Counted from the first letter of the stretch, positions 12,006 through 20,971 are shown. The stretch: DNA of 64,000 bases from Antrihabitans cavernicola (GCF_008297975.1 NZ_VLNY01000003.1:372001-436000), one strand, 5' to 3'. Notes: a model not told the origin generated them from the letters alone. A program made the numbers and translations.

Positions 12006-13043
12006 ATGCCCGGACTTTCGTCGTCGTTCCGCGATCGGCTGGCCACCCCGGCCCGCCTGATCGCCACTGCCGCAGTTGTGCTCGCCCTACCTCTCGCGCT
12101 TGCGCCGAACGTCGTCGCAGATCCGCTGGGGGGCGTGCCGGATCCGCCGGGAACCATCTCGACGGTCCCGACCGGTGTCGGCCCCGCACAGCCCACCCAC
12201 GGAGCGGCAGCCACGTTCGCGAACCACAATCCCGAGTCGGCACCGTTGGGGTCCAACAACTTCGGTTGCCGTCCCACAGCGGAGCATCCACGCCCCGTGG
12301 TGTTGGCGCACGGTAGCGATTCGACGAGCTACTCGGACTGGTCGGCTCTCTCGCCGCGACTTGCCGCGCAAGGCTTCTGCGTATTCGCGCTGAACTACGG
12401 CGGCAAGCCGGGGGCGCCCTCGTTCGGCACCGAGAACATCGAGGCGAGCGGCGTCCAGTTCACCGAGTTCGTCGACCGGGTCCTGGTGAGCACCGGGGCA
12501 ACGAAGATCGACATCGTCGGCTACTCCCAGGGTGCGACCCTGACCAGGTACTACATCAACAGACTGGGTGGCGCGCCGAAGGTCGCGAACTGGGTCGGTC
12601 TGGCGTCACCCACCTACGGCGGCATCCTGTACGGATTGGTGCCGGTCCTGCAGAGCATTCCCGGGGGCACGCTGGCGGCGACGAACATAGGAATCGTGTC
12701 GCCGGCGGTGATGGAGCAGATGCAGGGTTCGCGCTTCATAACGGCCCTCAACGCGGGCGGAGACACGGTGCCCGGCGTTCGCTACACGACGATCGGATCG
12801 CGAGTCGACGAGATGATCCAGCCGTTCGAGAACATCGCGTTGCACGGCGCGGGAGCTACCAACCTGGTGGTTCAGGATCTGTGCCCGATCAATCTAAGCG
12901 GACATTTCAACATGCCCTACGACCCGTTCACGCTGCAGTTACTGATGAACACCCTCGATCCCACGCACGCACAGGTGCCGAGGTGCGAGGTCGTCCCACT
13001 GGGGACCGGGATCCCGGAAGTCATCTGGGCGGCACATTCCTAG
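12006..13043 (+). CDS. Secreted triacylglycerol lipase/esterase (class 2 lipase family)
   Basis: A 345-residue exported alpha/beta hydrolase. The signal peptide has Arg9, Arg11 and Arg17, a hydrophobic core VVLALPLALAP and a predicted cut near Ala38. The mature part has the oxyanion segment PVVLAHGSDSTSYSDW near residue 98, the nucleophile elbow GYSQG near 174 (Ser as nucleophile) and a C-terminal GHFNMPYDPF whose His (about 299) is a plausible catalytic base. Likely role: hydrolysis of extracellular acylglycerols or esters. The gene is monocistronic and ends at a strong terminator. Confidence 0.9.
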   Translation: MPGLSSSFRDRLATPARLIATAAVVLALPLALAPNVVADPLGGVPDPPGTISTVPTGVGPAQPTHGAAATFANHNPESAPLGSNNFGCRPTAEHPRPVVLAHGSDSTSYSDWSALSPRLAAQGFCVFALNYGGKPGAPSFGTENIEASGVQFTEFVDRVLVSTGATKIDIVGYSQGATLTRYYINRLGGAPKVANWVGLASPTYGGILYGLVPVLQSIPGGTLAATNIGIVSPAVMEQMQGSRFITALNAGGDTVPGVRYTTIGSRVDEMIQPFENIALHGAGATNLVVQDLCPINLSGHFNMPYDPFTLQLLMNTLDPTHAQVPRCEVVPLGTGIPEVIWAAHS

Positions 13044-13049
13044 CAAACG

Positions 13050-13101
13050 AAAAGGTGACCGAGCGGGGGTGTCAAGACACCCCGCCCGGCCACCTCTTTG
13101 T
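13050..13101. terminator. Strong bidirectional terminator
   Basis: A long stem-loop: GGGGTGTC-AA-GACACCCC at the centre, extended outward by AGGTGACCGAGC pairing with GCCCGGCCACCT with two mismatches. AAAA lies on the left (13050-13053) and CTTTGTT on the right. It lies between the converging lipase gene (ends 13043) and the small minus-strand gene (ends 13131), and can serve both. Confidence 0.85.
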
Positions 13102-13130
13102 TCTACCCGGCCGACGGTGGTTCTCGGGGC

Positions 13131-13337
13131 TTATTCGGCCAGCTTTGCTACGGCCTGCGCCCACAGGAAGAACTTGTTGGTGCCGAGATCCTTGACGGTC
13201 GTGATGTTGAAAGCGGCCTTGAGGTGCTCTGCATCGGAGTCGCTCACGCCCTGCAGCGACGCAACCGGTGCCGAAGCCAGCTCGTCTACCGACTTGGTCT
13301 CGTAGGCCTTGTCGAACTTGTCAGCAATTCCTGCCAT
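13131..13337 (-). CDS. 68-aa helix-hairpin-helix-like small protein
   Basis: A short protein with ATG at 13337 and a well-placed GGAGGA. A longer reading from 13478 lacks support. After an acidic N-terminal segment, residues 21-60 (ASAPVASLQGVSDSDAEHL, then AFNITTVKDLG and a helix FFLWAQAVAKLAE) look like a helix-hairpin-helix unit of the kind found in DUF4332-like proteins. It has no Cys and no signal peptide. The function is not recognised. It is divergent from def with a 221-bp spacer that holds both promoters, and convergent with the lipase gene through the shared terminator. Confidence 0.8.
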   Translation of the reverse strand: MAGIADKFDKAYETKSVDELASAPVASLQGVSDSDAEHLKAAFNITTVKDLGTNKFFLWAQAVAKLAE

Positions 13338-13558
13338 GTGATCCTCCGTTGATTTCGTAACCGAATTCGGTCGGACTCTCGTGGCCGACACACTTGGACA
13401 GTTAATACGCCGGGAACGCCCGTGTACACGGTTTGCGTCGGGCGAGTTGCAATCGATTGCCGAATTGTCCGAGCCCATGGGCGAAATGTTCGGGTCCTGT
13501 TGCGTACCTAGACTGTCGGTGCCTACTTTCGTTCGCCGGCGTCGATTCAGGAGCAGCA

Positions 13559-14104
13559 GTGACCGTTCATCCCGTTCGTCTGTTCGGCGATCCTGTGCTG
13601 CGCGCCCGTGCGGCCGAGGTGGTCGATTTCGATCGTGAGCTGCACCGTTTGGTAGCCGATCTGACCGACACCATGCACGAGAACGGCGGCGTCGGTCTCG
13701 CCGCGCCGCAGCTGGGCGTCGGCCTGCGCGTGTTCACCTACGACGTCGGCGACTTCAGCGGACACCTCGTCAATCCCACCTTCGACGTCGTCGGCGACGA
13801 GAACCAGCTCGGATCCGAAGGATGTCTGTCCATTCCCGAACTGAAATTCGACTGCCTCCGCGCGATGAGCGTCATCGCCAAGGGATTCGACATGCACGGC
13901 GAACCGATCACCATCGAGGGGAGCGACCTGCTCGCTCGCTGTATCCAGCACGAGACCGACCACCTCGACGGCGTGCTGTTCCTCGACCGCCTCGATCCAG
14001 CAACCCGAAAGAAGGCAATGCGCGAAATCCGGGAATCCGACTGGTTCGGCGTCGACCCCGTCGTCAAGGCCAATCCGCTGGGACTGCACGGGCGAGGTCG
14101 CTGA
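13559..14104 (+). CDS. def: Peptide deformylase
   Basis: Removes the formyl group from N-terminal Met of new proteins; a metal-dependent amidase. The 181-residue protein has all three motifs: GVGLAAPQ near residue 44, EGCLS near 88 with the Cys metal ligand, and QHETDHLDG near 129 with the HExxH ligands and catalytic Glu. GTG start at 13559 preceded by CAGGAG. It is followed one base later by fmt, which adds the formyl group that Def removes. Confidence 0.97.
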   Translation: MTVHPVRLFGDPVLRARAAEVVDFDRELHRLVADLTDTMHENGGVGLAAPQLGVGLRVFTYDVGDFSGHLVNPTFDVVGDENQLGSEGCLSIPELKFDCLRAMSVIAKGFDMHGEPITIEGSDLLARCIQHETDHLDGVLFLDRLDPATRKKAMREIRESDWFGVDPVVKANPLGLHGRGR

Positions 14105-14105
14105 G

Positions 14106-15029
14106 ATGCGCATCGTCTTCGCGGGCACACCCGATCCGGCGGTCCCGTCGCTGCAGCGGTTGATCGACTCGCCCGAGCACGACGTGGTGGCCGTGCTGAC
14201 ACGTCCGGACGCGGTGTCCGGTCGGGGCCGGAAGGTGACCCGGTCGCCCATCGGTGCACTCGCCGACCAGCACGGCATCCCGGTGCTGACCCCGCGTAGG
14301 CCGAGCGAGGACGAGTTCGTCGCCGCACTCCGTGCGCTGGAACCCGACTGCTGTCCCGTCGTCGCCTACGGCGCCTTGCTGCCGTCTCCGGTGCTGGCGA
14401 TTCCGCGTCTCGGGTGGATCAACCTGCACTTCTCGTTGCTGCCCGCGTGGCGTGGCGCCGCGCCCGTGCAGGCCGCGATCGCTGCGGGCGACGAATTCAC
14501 CGGTGCCAGCACGTTTCTGCTGGAGGCTGGACTCGACACCGGCCCGGTCTACGGCGTGGTCACCGAGCGCATCAAGGACGACGACACCGCGGGTGCACTG
14601 CTCGGCAGACTCGCCGATACCGGTGCGCAACTGCTGGAGACCACGCTCGACGGCGTCGCTGCCGGCGCGTTGACGGCGGTGCCGCAGTCGGGAGACGGTG
14701 TGTCGTTCGCGCCCAAGGTGAGTGTGGACGCCGCTCGGATCCGGTGGGAGCAGCCCGCTCTCGCCGTCGACCGGCACATCAGGGCGGTGACGCCGGCTCC
14801 CGGTGCATGGACGACCATTGCGGGAGCGCGGGTGAAGGTAGGGCCCGTGACGATCGCTACCGAATCGTTGGGCGTCGGGCTGATCGAACTGCGAAAGGAC
14901 GGCGTCCATGTCGGAACCGGTTCGACCGCAGTGCGTCTCGACCGAATTCAACCGCCGGGCAAGAAGATGATGTCGGCGGCGGACTGGGCGCGCGGCGCTC
15001 GGCTGGAACCGGGCACGGTGGCAGAATGA
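14106..15029 (+). CDS. fmt: Methionyl-tRNA formyltransferase
   Basis: Formylates initiator Met-tRNA with 10-formyltetrahydrofolate. The 307-residue protein has the N-terminal Rossmann-like domain with MRIVFAGTP, the loop [10 protein letters not shown] near residue 40, and the catalytic stretch [17 protein letters not shown] near 109-125, followed by the C-terminal OB-like domain (about 205-300). It is separated from def by a single base, and its stop overlaps the rsmB start by 4 nt. Confidence 0.98.
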   Translation: MRIVFAGTPDPAVPSLQRLIDSPEHDVVAVLTRPDAVSGRGRKVTRSPIGALADQHGIPVLTPRRPSEDEFVAALRALEPDCCPVVAYGALLPSPVLAIPRLGWINLHFSLLPAWRGAAPVQAAIAAGDEFTGASTFLLEAGLDTGPVYGVVTERIKDDDTAGALLGRLADTGAQLLETTLDGVAAGALTAVPQSGDGVSFAPKVSVDAARIRWEQPALAVDRHIRAVTPAPGAWTTIAGARVKVGPVTIATESLGVGLIELRKDGVHVGTGSTAVRLDRIQPPGKKMMSAADWARGARLEPGTVAE

Positions 15030-16456
15030 GCGAGTCGCGACGTCCGTCGAAGGCAGCGGGATCTCGTCCCGGCGACAAGTCTCGTAGGCCGAAACGTCCC
15101 CGTACCCCGGAAGGCGGCATCGTGCGCGACGAGGTGCGCGCCGTTGCCCGCGATGTGCTGCGCGCCGTCCGGGAACGCGATGCCTATGCGAACCTGGTGC
15201 TGCCGGGTCTGCTGCGCGAGCGCGGCATCAGCGGTCGAGATGCCGCGCTGGCAACGGAATTGGCGTACGGCGCGTGCCGTGCGCAGGGTCTGCTGGACGC
15301 CGTCATCGAGCGAAGCGCGGGCAGGCCGATCGACGACATCGATGGCGCACTGCTGGATACGCTGCGCATCGGCGCATATCAGTTGTTGCGCACCAGAATC
15401 GGTGCGCACGCCGCCGTCGCAACGTCCGTCGATCTGGTCCGTGCCGAATTCGGAAGCGGCAAGGCCGGATTCGTCAATGCGGTGCTACGCAGGGTCAGCG
15501 AGAAGACAGCGGAACAGTGGATCGCTGTGCTCGCACCGGATTCCGTGCAGGATCCGGTCGGCCATCTGGCCTTCGAATATGCCCATCCGGTGTGGATCGC
15601 GCAGGCCTTCGCCGACGCGCTCGGTCCGCGGGCGGGGGAGTTGCGCGATGTGCTTGCCGCCGACGACGCCCGTCCCGCAGTGCATTTGATCGCGCGGCCC
15701 GGTGCGATCTCTGCGGCCGAACTCGCGATTCTCACCGGCGGTGAGGTCGGCCCGTACTCGCCGTATGCCGTGCACCTCGACGGCGGCGATCCCGGTCAGC
15801 TGGAGCCGATCCGCACCGGAGCCGCCGGCGTGCAGGACGAGGGCAGCCAGCTCGTTGCGAGGGCGTTGACGCTCGCGCCGCTCGACGGTCCGGACGGCGG
15901 TCGGTGGCTGGATCTGTGTGCCGGACCCGGAGGCAAGGTTGCGTTGCTCGGTGCGCTCCAGACAGATGGCAATCGCGTCGACGCCGTCGAACCGGCCGAG
16001 CATCGTGCGGAGCTGGTCCGCAAGACCACCCGCGATCTGCCCGTCGACGTCCACGTCGTCGACGGTCGCGAGTCGGGGCTGACACCCGGTTACGACCGAA
16101 TCCTCGTCGATGCGCCGTGTACCGGTCTGGGTGCGCTGCGGCGCCGGCCCGAGGCTCGGTGGCGCAGGCAGCCGAGAGATGTCGCGGAACTGGTGCGGCT
16201 GCAGCGCCAGTTACTCTCGGCGGCAATCGAATTGGTCCGGCCAGGTGGCGTCGTTCTGTACTCGACGTGCTCGCCGCATCTGTCCGAAACGGTTGGCGTG
16301 GTCGCCGATGCGGTTCGACGATTCGGCCTCACGCAACTCGATACCCGTGAGCTGTTGCCCGGTGTGCCGGAGCTCGGCGACGGTCCGGCTGCCCAGCTGT
16401 GGCCGCATCGCCACGGCACGGACGCGATGTTCCTGGCGGCGTTGCGCAAGCCCTGA
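15026..16456 (+). CDS. rsmB: 16S rRNA (cytosine-967-C5) methyltransferase RsmB/Fmu
   Basis: A 476-residue RNA m5C methyltransferase. A basic Lys/Arg-rich N-terminus (about residues 1-40) precedes a NusB-like RNA-binding domain (about 45-180). The SAM-binding domain has [15 protein letters not shown] near 298, and both catalytic cysteines are present, in [18 protein letters not shown] near 361 and STCSPH near 412. ATG at 15026 overlaps the fmt stop (ATGA). Rhodococci and mycobacteria keep the order fmt-rsmB-rpe; here about 1.7 kb of accessory DNA separates rsmB from rpe. Confidence 0.96.
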   Translation: MSESRRPSKAAGSRPGDKSRRPKRPRTPEGGIVRDEVRAVARDVLRAVRERDAYANLVLPGLLRERGISGRDAALATELAYGACRAQGLLDAVIERSAGRPIDDIDGALLDTLRIGAYQLLRTRIGAHAAVATSVDLVRAEFGSGKAGFVNAVLRRVSEKTAEQWIAVLAPDSVQDPVGHLAFEYAHPVWIAQAFADALGPRAGELRDVLAADDARPAVHLIARPGAISAAELAILTGGEVGPYSPYAVHLDGGDPGQLEPIRTGAAGVQDEGSQLVARALTLAPLDGPDGGRWLDLCAGPGGKVALLGALQTDGNRVDAVEPAEHRAELVRKTTRDLPVDVHVVDGRESGLTPGYDRILVDAPCTGLGALRRRPEARWRRQPRDVAELVRLQRQLLSAAIELVRPGGVVLYSTCSPHLSETVGVVADAVRRFGLTQLDTRELLPGVPELGDGPAAQLWPHRHGTDAMFLAALRKP

Positions 16457-16593
16457 CACGCGATTGTCTCGGTGCCACCGCGGCGCTGAAACACACTTCA
16501 GTAGGTCACCGAAATGGCGGATACGGGTGGTCGCGTCCGGATCGTGAGTTTGAGGTTGCACGGTATTGAGAACCGCTCCGTTACACCCCGGGA

Positions 16594-17334
16594 TCAGGGT
16601 CCGAGGGACTCGACTGCGGGTGCGAGTGCCGCGGCCAAACTCGGTTCGTGTTGTTCGACTTCGTTTAGGTACGCGCGGGCGGTCGCGTGTAATGAGCGCC
16701 AGAGTTCGGTGTCTTCGAGACGCGTAGCACGCGCAGCCATGAGGTCTGTGGTGTCGGTCGGCGGAAGCAGGTGCGCTCCGCGACCGTGCTCCGGATTCAG
16801 CCTGCGACGGAGGCATGCCAAGGTGAGGACCTGTTGACGCAGGTCGCTCAACATCATCTCGGCCTGCCACACCCTGCCGCGAGCTATCGCGGATCGGGCG
16901 TGCACGGCGTAGAGCCATCCCATCCGAATCGGCAGGCTCGTGTCGGGCTCTCTTCGCTCCGCCGTCGGCGGTGGCTCTCCGAACACCATTTGCAAGGGCT
17001 CACCGGTGGATCGGAAAGTGTCGTGTGGCCAGAAGGAGAGGTCGATCTGCAGCGACGTGCTGCAGAGGAACACGCGGTAGAGCGCACCGAATGCGTGCAT
17101 ATCGAAGGTGTCGGCGATCTTGACCGTCTCGCGAAGCCACGCCGTCCAGTCGCCGACCAAGGAACCGAAGTCAGTCGTGGGCGCCACCTGCATCGCGAAA
17201 TCGATGTCGGACCACGCGTCCTCTGCGCCGCGCGCCGCTGATCCCACCAGAGCACAGCCTATGACCCGGTCGTCGGCGCGAGCCTGCTCGATCAACCGAT
17301 CGCGGAGACGGTCGCGCTCGCGAACAGTAAACAC
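16594..17334 (-). CDS. Nucleotidyltransferase-fold protein of unknown substrate
   Basis: A 246-residue protein whose N-terminal domain is a Pol-beta-type nucleotidyltransferase: GSAARGAEDAWSDIDF (about residues 31-46) supplies the GS(x)RG and DxD metal-binding motif, and IDLSFWP near 96 likely gives the third Asp. The C-terminal half is helical and resembles the substrate-binding part of aminoglycoside or lincosamide nucleotidylyltransferase-like proteins. The catalytic residues are intact, so it is probably active. It is alone on the minus strand, converging on rsmB, with a GTG start and a weak ribosome site. The true acceptor (antibiotic, small metabolite or protein) cannot be told from the sequence. 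Confidence 0.82.
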   Translation of the reverse strand: MFTVRERDRLRDRLIEQARADDRVIGCALVGSAARGAEDAWSDIDFAMQVAPTTDFGSLVGDWTAWLRETVKIADTFDMHAFGALYRVFLCSTSLQIDLSFWPHDTFRSTGEPLQMVFGEPPPTAERREPDTSLPIRMGWLYAVHARSAIARGRVWQAEMMLSDLRQQVLTLACLRRRLNPEHGRGAHLLPPTDTTDLMAARATRLEDTELWRSLHATARAYLNEVEQHEPSLAAALAPAVESLGP

Positions 17335-17467
17335 TCGGCGATCGTAACGGGCGACCGCGCGGTGATCTCTCTATGGCCGTCCGACAGCGCGGCGTCACGG
17401 ATGTCGATGCCGGTCAACATCGCTTCGCTGCTGGCGATGCCCGCCAGAATCCTGCAGCGTTAGTCTC

Positions 17468-17800
17468 TACGGCAGGCAGAGCTATTTCAAAAACTCGACG
17501 CCTTTCGACAGCCGGGTGGTCAACGCGATGGGTGGTCTGGTCGGCATGCACGCGCTGCAGATCCTGCCCTTGCTGGCCCTCTCGCTGAGTGTGCTCCCGG
17601 TGACCGCCCGCCTCAACGCTGGAACGCGTCGCAACATCGTTGTCCTCGGCGCGATCGGCTAGCGCGGAATCTTTGCGCTGACGCTGTGGCAGGCCCTTCG
17701 CGGACAGGCGCTGACCGCTCCCGACACCACGTCGCTGGCGCGTTCGGCGGCCTGGTGCTGCTCCTTGCGGTCGGTGCGATCGGCGTCGTGCGCGCCGCCG
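17468..17800 (+). pseudogene. Remnant of an integral membrane protein (in-frame stop and frameshift)
   Basis: Conceptual translation in one frame gives a hydrophobic protein tail: GGLVGMHALQILPLLALSL, then LNAGTRRNIVVLGAIG followed by a TAG stop at 17660-17662. The same frame continues with FALTLWQALRGQALTAPDT. Near 17739 the reading must shift frame to continue as AFGGLVLLLAVGAIGVVRAA. This resembles the C-terminal half of a widespread actinobacterial membrane protein whose end reads TWQALRGQPLxAPD. The N-terminal half and a start are not seen. The stop plus the shift argue for decay rather than sequencing error. Confidence 0.72.
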
Positions 17801-17851
17801 CAGTTCCCATTTGTGCAAGCGAAGGTTCTGCTGGTGCACGAGGATCGACTC

Positions 17852-18193
17852 ATGGCGATTACGTGGGAACAGGTGGTCGCGCTCGGCGGTGAGTTGCCGG
17901 GCGTCGAAGAGTCGACGTCGTACAACACGCCTGCGTTGAAGGTGGCGGGCAAGTTGATGGCGCGCTTGCGTACCGAGGCCGAAGGTGGCCTGATGGTGAT
18001 CTGCAGCCTCGACGAGAAGGAAGCGCTGCTCGCTTCAGGTGATGCCGCATTCTACACAACTCCGCACTACGACGGCTACGGCTCGATTCTCATCGACCTC
18101 GATCGGGTGGACGAGCAGCAACTGCGCGAGCTCATCGAGGAGGCGTGGCGGATGAAGGCGTCGGCAAAGCTGCGCCGTCAGTCGAACGAATGA
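17852..18193 (+). CDS. MmcQ/YjbR-family protein
   Basis: A 113-residue protein of the MmcQ/YjbR (DUF419) fold, small alpha/beta proteins with a CyaY-like DNA- or protein-binding surface and no established activity. It has the family pattern: early LPGVEESTSYNTPALKV, then KLMARLRT, ALLASGDAAFYTTPHYDGYGSILIDL and a final helix. ATG at 17852 with GAGG about 9 nt upstream; a longer reading from 17765 begins inside the pseudogene remnant and is rejected. It lies just upstream of rpe, 22 bases apart, and may be co-transcribed with it. Confidence 0.85.
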   Translation: MAITWEQVVALGGELPGVEESTSYNTPALKVAGKLMARLRTEAEGGLMVICSLDEKEALLASGDAAFYTTPHYDGYGSILIDLDRVDEQQLRELIEEAWRMKASAKLRRQSNE

Positions 18194-18215
18194 CTGAGCG
18201 GTAAACTTCTCAGCC

Positions 18216-18896
18216 GTGCCTACGCCGATGATTGCGCCGTCCATTCTGTCCGCCGATTTCGCGCGACTCGCCGAGGAGACTCAAGCGGTCACCGGCGCCG
18301 ACTGGCTCCATGTCGATGTCATGGATGCGCACTTCGTGCCGAACCTCACGCTCGGGCTTCCGGTCGTGCAGAGTCTGATCAAGGCAACCGACATCCCGAT
18401 CGACTGTCACCTGATGATCGAGGATCCGGCGATCTGGGCGCCGCCGTACGCCGAGGCGGGTGCCCACAACGTGACGTTCCACGCCGAGGCCTCCGACGAT
18501 CCGATCGCCGTCGCCCGCGACATCCGCGCGGCAGGCGCCAAGGCCGGTCTGAGCGTCAAGCCCGGAACGCCCATCGAGCCGTACCTCGAAATTCTCCGCG
18601 ACTTCGACACGCTGCTCGTGATGAGCGTCGAGCCCGGTTTCGGCGGCCAGTCTTTCATGCCCGAGGTGCTGAGCAAGGCCAAGGCTGTGCGCAAGCTCGT
18701 CGATTCGGGTGAGCTTCGGCTGATCGTCGAGATCGACGGTGGCATCAACGAGGACACCGTCGCAGCAGCTGCGGAAGCGGGCGTCGACTGCTTCGTCGCC
18801 GGTTCCGCTGTCTACGGCACGGCCGATCCTGCGCAGGCGGTTCGTTCGTTGCGTGCGAAGGCTGCCGAGGCATCGGCGCATTTGTCGGTCGGTTAG
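18216..18896 (+). CDS. rpe: Ribulose-phosphate 3-epimerase
   Basis: Interconverts ribulose 5-phosphate and xylulose 5-phosphate in the pentose-phosphate pathway. The 226-residue TIM barrel has [13 protein letters not shown] at the start, [14 protein letters not shown] near residue 36, the catalytic/metal segment DCHLMIEDP near 67, [11 protein letters not shown] near 136 and [10 protein letters not shown] near 177. GTG at 18216; an ATG at 18228 is an alternative that keeps the whole barrel. The rest of the pentose-phosphate set (tkt, tal, zwf, pgl) is about 26 kb downstream. Confidence 0.97.
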   Translation: MPTPMIAPSILSADFARLAEETQAVTGADWLHVDVMDAHFVPNLTLGLPVVQSLIKATDIPIDCHLMIEDPAIWAPPYAEAGAHNVTFHAEASDDPIAVARDIRAAGAKAGLSVKPGTPIEPYLEILRDFDTLLVMSVEPGFGGQSFMPEVLSKAKAVRKLVDSGELRLIVEIDGGINEDTVAAAAEAGVDCFVAGSAVYGTADPAQAVRSLRAKAAEASAHLSVG

Positions 18897-18906
18897 TTTC
18901 GGCGCT

Positions 18907-18962
18907 GATCACGGAGTTTCTGCGGCCGGCTTCTCGGCCGATTCATCAGAAAGTCCGTGATC
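18907..18962. terminator. Long two-level hairpin between rpe and the DUF222 gene
   Basis: Outer arms GATCACGGAGTTTCTG (18907-18922) and CAGAAAGTCCGTGATC (18947-18962) pair at 15 of 16 positions. An inner CGGCCG/CGGCCG pair (18923-18928 and 18935-18940) closes a 6-base loop, with an ATTCAT bulge. It starts 10 bases after the rpe stop, so a role in ending rpe transcription is likely. There is no U-run, so its strength as an intrinsic terminator is uncertain. It could instead mark the edge of the inserted DUF222 gene. Confidence 0.55.
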
Positions 18963-18980
18963 GCGAGTGCGTATTTGTCC

Positions 18981-19016
18981 TGGTCAAGAGTAGGTTATCC
19001 GTGTATTATCGAAGGT
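18981..19016 (+). promoter_or_regulatory. Promoter of the DUF222-HNH gene, probable leaderless start
   Basis: TGGTCA (18981-18986), exactly 17 nt, then TATTAT (19004-19009), ending 7 nt before the ATG at 19017. Transcription would start at or next to the A of the ATG, giving a leaderless mRNA. Only a weak purine run (GAAGG) precedes the ATG, too close to serve as a normal ribosome site. Confidence 0.55.
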
Positions 19017-20363
19017 ATGTTCGATACCGGGGAGATTGACAAATTTGAGGACGCAGCGGGGGTCGCTGCGTTCATCGACCGCTTACGTGGGCTCGATCGT
19101 CATGTCGATAACGGCACACGCATCGACATGACGCGACTGCTCGAAGAAGTGAAGGCGGCCGCTACCGCAGCACAGGCGAAGTACGCGGCCGACTTCGAAA
19201 CCGCACGCTTGGCGCAGCGGGCTGCGTTGGGTGTGCCGAAATCACAACAGAGTCGTGGGATCGCATCAGAAATTGCGTTGGCTCGCCGGGATTCGCCGAA
19301 GCGCGGGGACCGGCATCTCGGTTTCGCGAAAGCATTGGTCCACGACATGCCGCACACCCTGAATCTGTTGGAACGTGGTCTGCTCAACGAGTGGCGGGCC
19401 ACGATCCTGGTCCGTGAAACCGTGTGCCTGAACCGTGAAGACCGCACCGGTATCGATGCCGATCTCTGCTCCGACCCCGCCACGTTGGACGGGCTCGGCG
19501 ACAAAGCGTTGGAAGCGAAAGTCCGTGAGCATGCTGCCGCACGTGATGCCGAAGCGATGGTCAAACGAGCACGCAAAGCCAAAGAAGATCGTCGGGTCAC
19601 GACACGGCCGGCACCGGACACCATGGCCTACGTGAATGCGTTGCTGCCGGTCGATCAGGCCGTTGCGATCCAAGCGATCCTCGGTCGTGATGCCGACAGC
19701 ATCCGCGCCACCGGTGACGAACGAACACGGTCGCAGATCATGGCCGACCTCCTCGTCGAACGCATCACCGGCATCAGCACCGCGGTGGGTCCGCCGATCA
19801 CCGTCAATCTGGTGATCTCCGATCAATCGCTCTTCGGCGACGGGACCGAGCCTGCTCATGTCAAGGGTTACGGGCCGATCCCGGCCGGGTTGGCGCGTCA
19901 TTGGGTCAAACGCGCGACCAGCAAGGAAGAGTCGGCCGCACGCCTGCAACTACGCAAGCTCTACGCAAATCGGGATACCGGTGCGTTGACTGCGATGGAA
20001 TCGAAGTCGCGCTGCTTCCCAACTAGTTTGGCGAGGTTCATCGACACGCGCGACCGGTTCTGCCGGACACCATGGTGTGACGCGCCGATTCGGCATCGTG
20101 ATCACATCGTCGACCACCACAACGGCGGACCGACGGATGCGAACAACGGTGCCGGCCTCTGCGAAGCATGCAACCACGCCAAACAAGGTGAGGGCTGGCG
20201 ATCACAACCCGACAAGCAACAACCAGGTGAGCGCCACAGCTACCGATTCACCACACCCACCGGACACGAGTACCGCTCGGAAGCGCCACCGATGCCCACA
20301 CCACTCGAGGTCTACATGCCCGCAGAACGATGGCTACAAACCATCCTTTACGAAGCTGTCTGA
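19017..20363 (+). CDS. DUF222 / 13E12-type protein with C-terminal HNH nuclease domain
   Basis: A 448-residue member of the DUF222-HNH family, present in many copies in mycolic-acid actinobacteria (including the 13E12 repeat proteins of M. tuberculosis). The N-terminal 300 residues are the helical DUF222 domain. The C-terminus has an intact HNH site: FCRTPWCDAP, then HRDHIVDHHNGGPTDANN and LCEACNHAK (about residues 355-400), with both Cys pairs and the catalytic His. ATG at 19017 is chosen from promoter placement. DNA nicking or cleavage is expected, but the biological role is unknown. Its end overlaps the convergent hydrolase gene by 16 bp. The flanking hairpin and its isolated position suggest past insertion. 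Confidence 0.9.
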   Translation: MFDTGEIDKFEDAAGVAAFIDRLRGLDRHVDNGTRIDMTRLLEEVKAAATAAQAKYAADFETARLAQRAALGVPKSQQSRGIASEIALARRDSPKRGDRHLGFAKALVHDMPHTLNLLERGLLNEWRATILVRETVCLNREDRTGIDADLCSDPATLDGLGDKALEAKVREHAAARDAEAMVKRARKAKEDRRVTTRPAPDTMAYVNALLPVDQAVAIQAILGRDADSIRATGDERTRSQIMADLLVERITGISTAVGPPITVNLVISDQSLFGDGTEPAHVKGYGPIPAGLARHWVKRATSKEESAARLQLRKLYANRDTGALTAMESKSRCFPTSLARFIDTRDRFCRTPWCDAPIRHRDHIVDHHNGGPTDANNGAGLCEACNHAKQGEGWRSQPDKQQPGERHSYRFTTPTGHEYRSEAPPMPTPLEVYMPAERWLQTILYEAV

Positions 20364-20914
20364 CTGGCTACGAGTCCCGATGAGAATGCGGTCAGCAAAG
20401 CCCGCCCGAAGTCCCATCGCCCGAGTCCGCTGGACGAATTGATGTGGCCGACGTTGCCGGCACTGATGTGGTCGAGTTGGAAGGCATTCGCGATGAGCCG
20501 ACCAGTGGAAGTTGCGCAGTAAGGATCGTTGTCACTGCAGACAACTACTCCTGGCACGTGCAGCGGCACTCTCCGCAATGAGCTGAAGCCGTGGGCAGTC
20601 TTCGGGAAGTTGGGAGCCGAGTTGTCCGGCGGGGCGACCAAGAACACCCCACAGGCCCCGGATCGATCCGGTCGCCGGCGCGTAACCCATTGGGCGGCAG
20701 CGAGACTGCCGAGGCTATGGGCGACTAGGACGATTTGGTCGCAATGACTGTCGGTGACGGCTCGGTCGATCGCGCCCACCCAGTCGTCGAGATTCGGCTC
20801 TGCCCATGATGAGGGTGCGATGCGCGACGCGTCCATGCCCCATTCGGCCTGCCATCGGCTCTGCCAGTGCTCTTCATCGGAACCGTCGATCCCAGGGACG
20901 ATCACAAAGTGCAT
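20348..20914 (-). CDS. RBBP9/YdeN-type alpha/beta hydrolase
   Basis: A small serine hydrolase of about 188 residues. It begins MHFVIVPGIDGSDEEHWQSRW, with the GxDGS.xxHWQ opening typical of the RBBP9/YdeN family. The nucleophile elbow is AHSLGS near residue 66, an acid in CSDNDPYC near 130, and the catalytic His in VGHINSSSGLG near 157. The ATG at 20914 is preferred since AAAGGA lies 6 nt upstream; an ATG at 20929 would add MKGLR. The substrate is unknown. It is divergent from an Lrp/AsnC-type regulator with which it shares an inverted repeat. Confidence 0.88.
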   Translation of the reverse strand: MHFVIVPGIDGSDEEHWQSRWQAEWGMDASRIAPSSWAEPNLDDWVGAIDRAVTDSHCDQIVLVAHSLGSLAAAQWVTRRRPDRSGACGVFLVAPPDNSAPNFPKTAHGFSSLRRVPLHVPGVVVCSDNDPYCATSTGRLIANAFQLDHISAGNVGHINSSSGLGRWDFGRALLTAFSSGLVASQTAS

Positions 20915-20936
20915 TCGCAGTCCTTTCATCGTTCAG

Positions 20937-20969
20937 AGTGACAGGTAGCAATTCATTACGCATGTCACT
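20937..20969. promoter_or_regulatory. 33-bp inverted repeat in the hydrolase/Lrp divergent promoter
   Basis: AGTGACA (20937-20943) and TGTCACT (20963-20969) are perfect 7-bp inverted arms, 19 bp apart. Inside them GCAAT-TC-ATTAC is a near-palindrome, so the whole element is symmetric about an AT-rich centre, as expected for an Lrp/AsnC-family site. It lies in the short gap between the two divergent genes. The likely binder is the adjacent regulator (inference). Confidence 0.55.
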
Positions 20970-20971
20970 AT

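Noticed and set aside
18957-19016. In-frame upstream start of the DUF222 gene
   Set aside because: It would begin inside the hairpin and upstream of the promoter boxes; the ATG at 19017 fits better.
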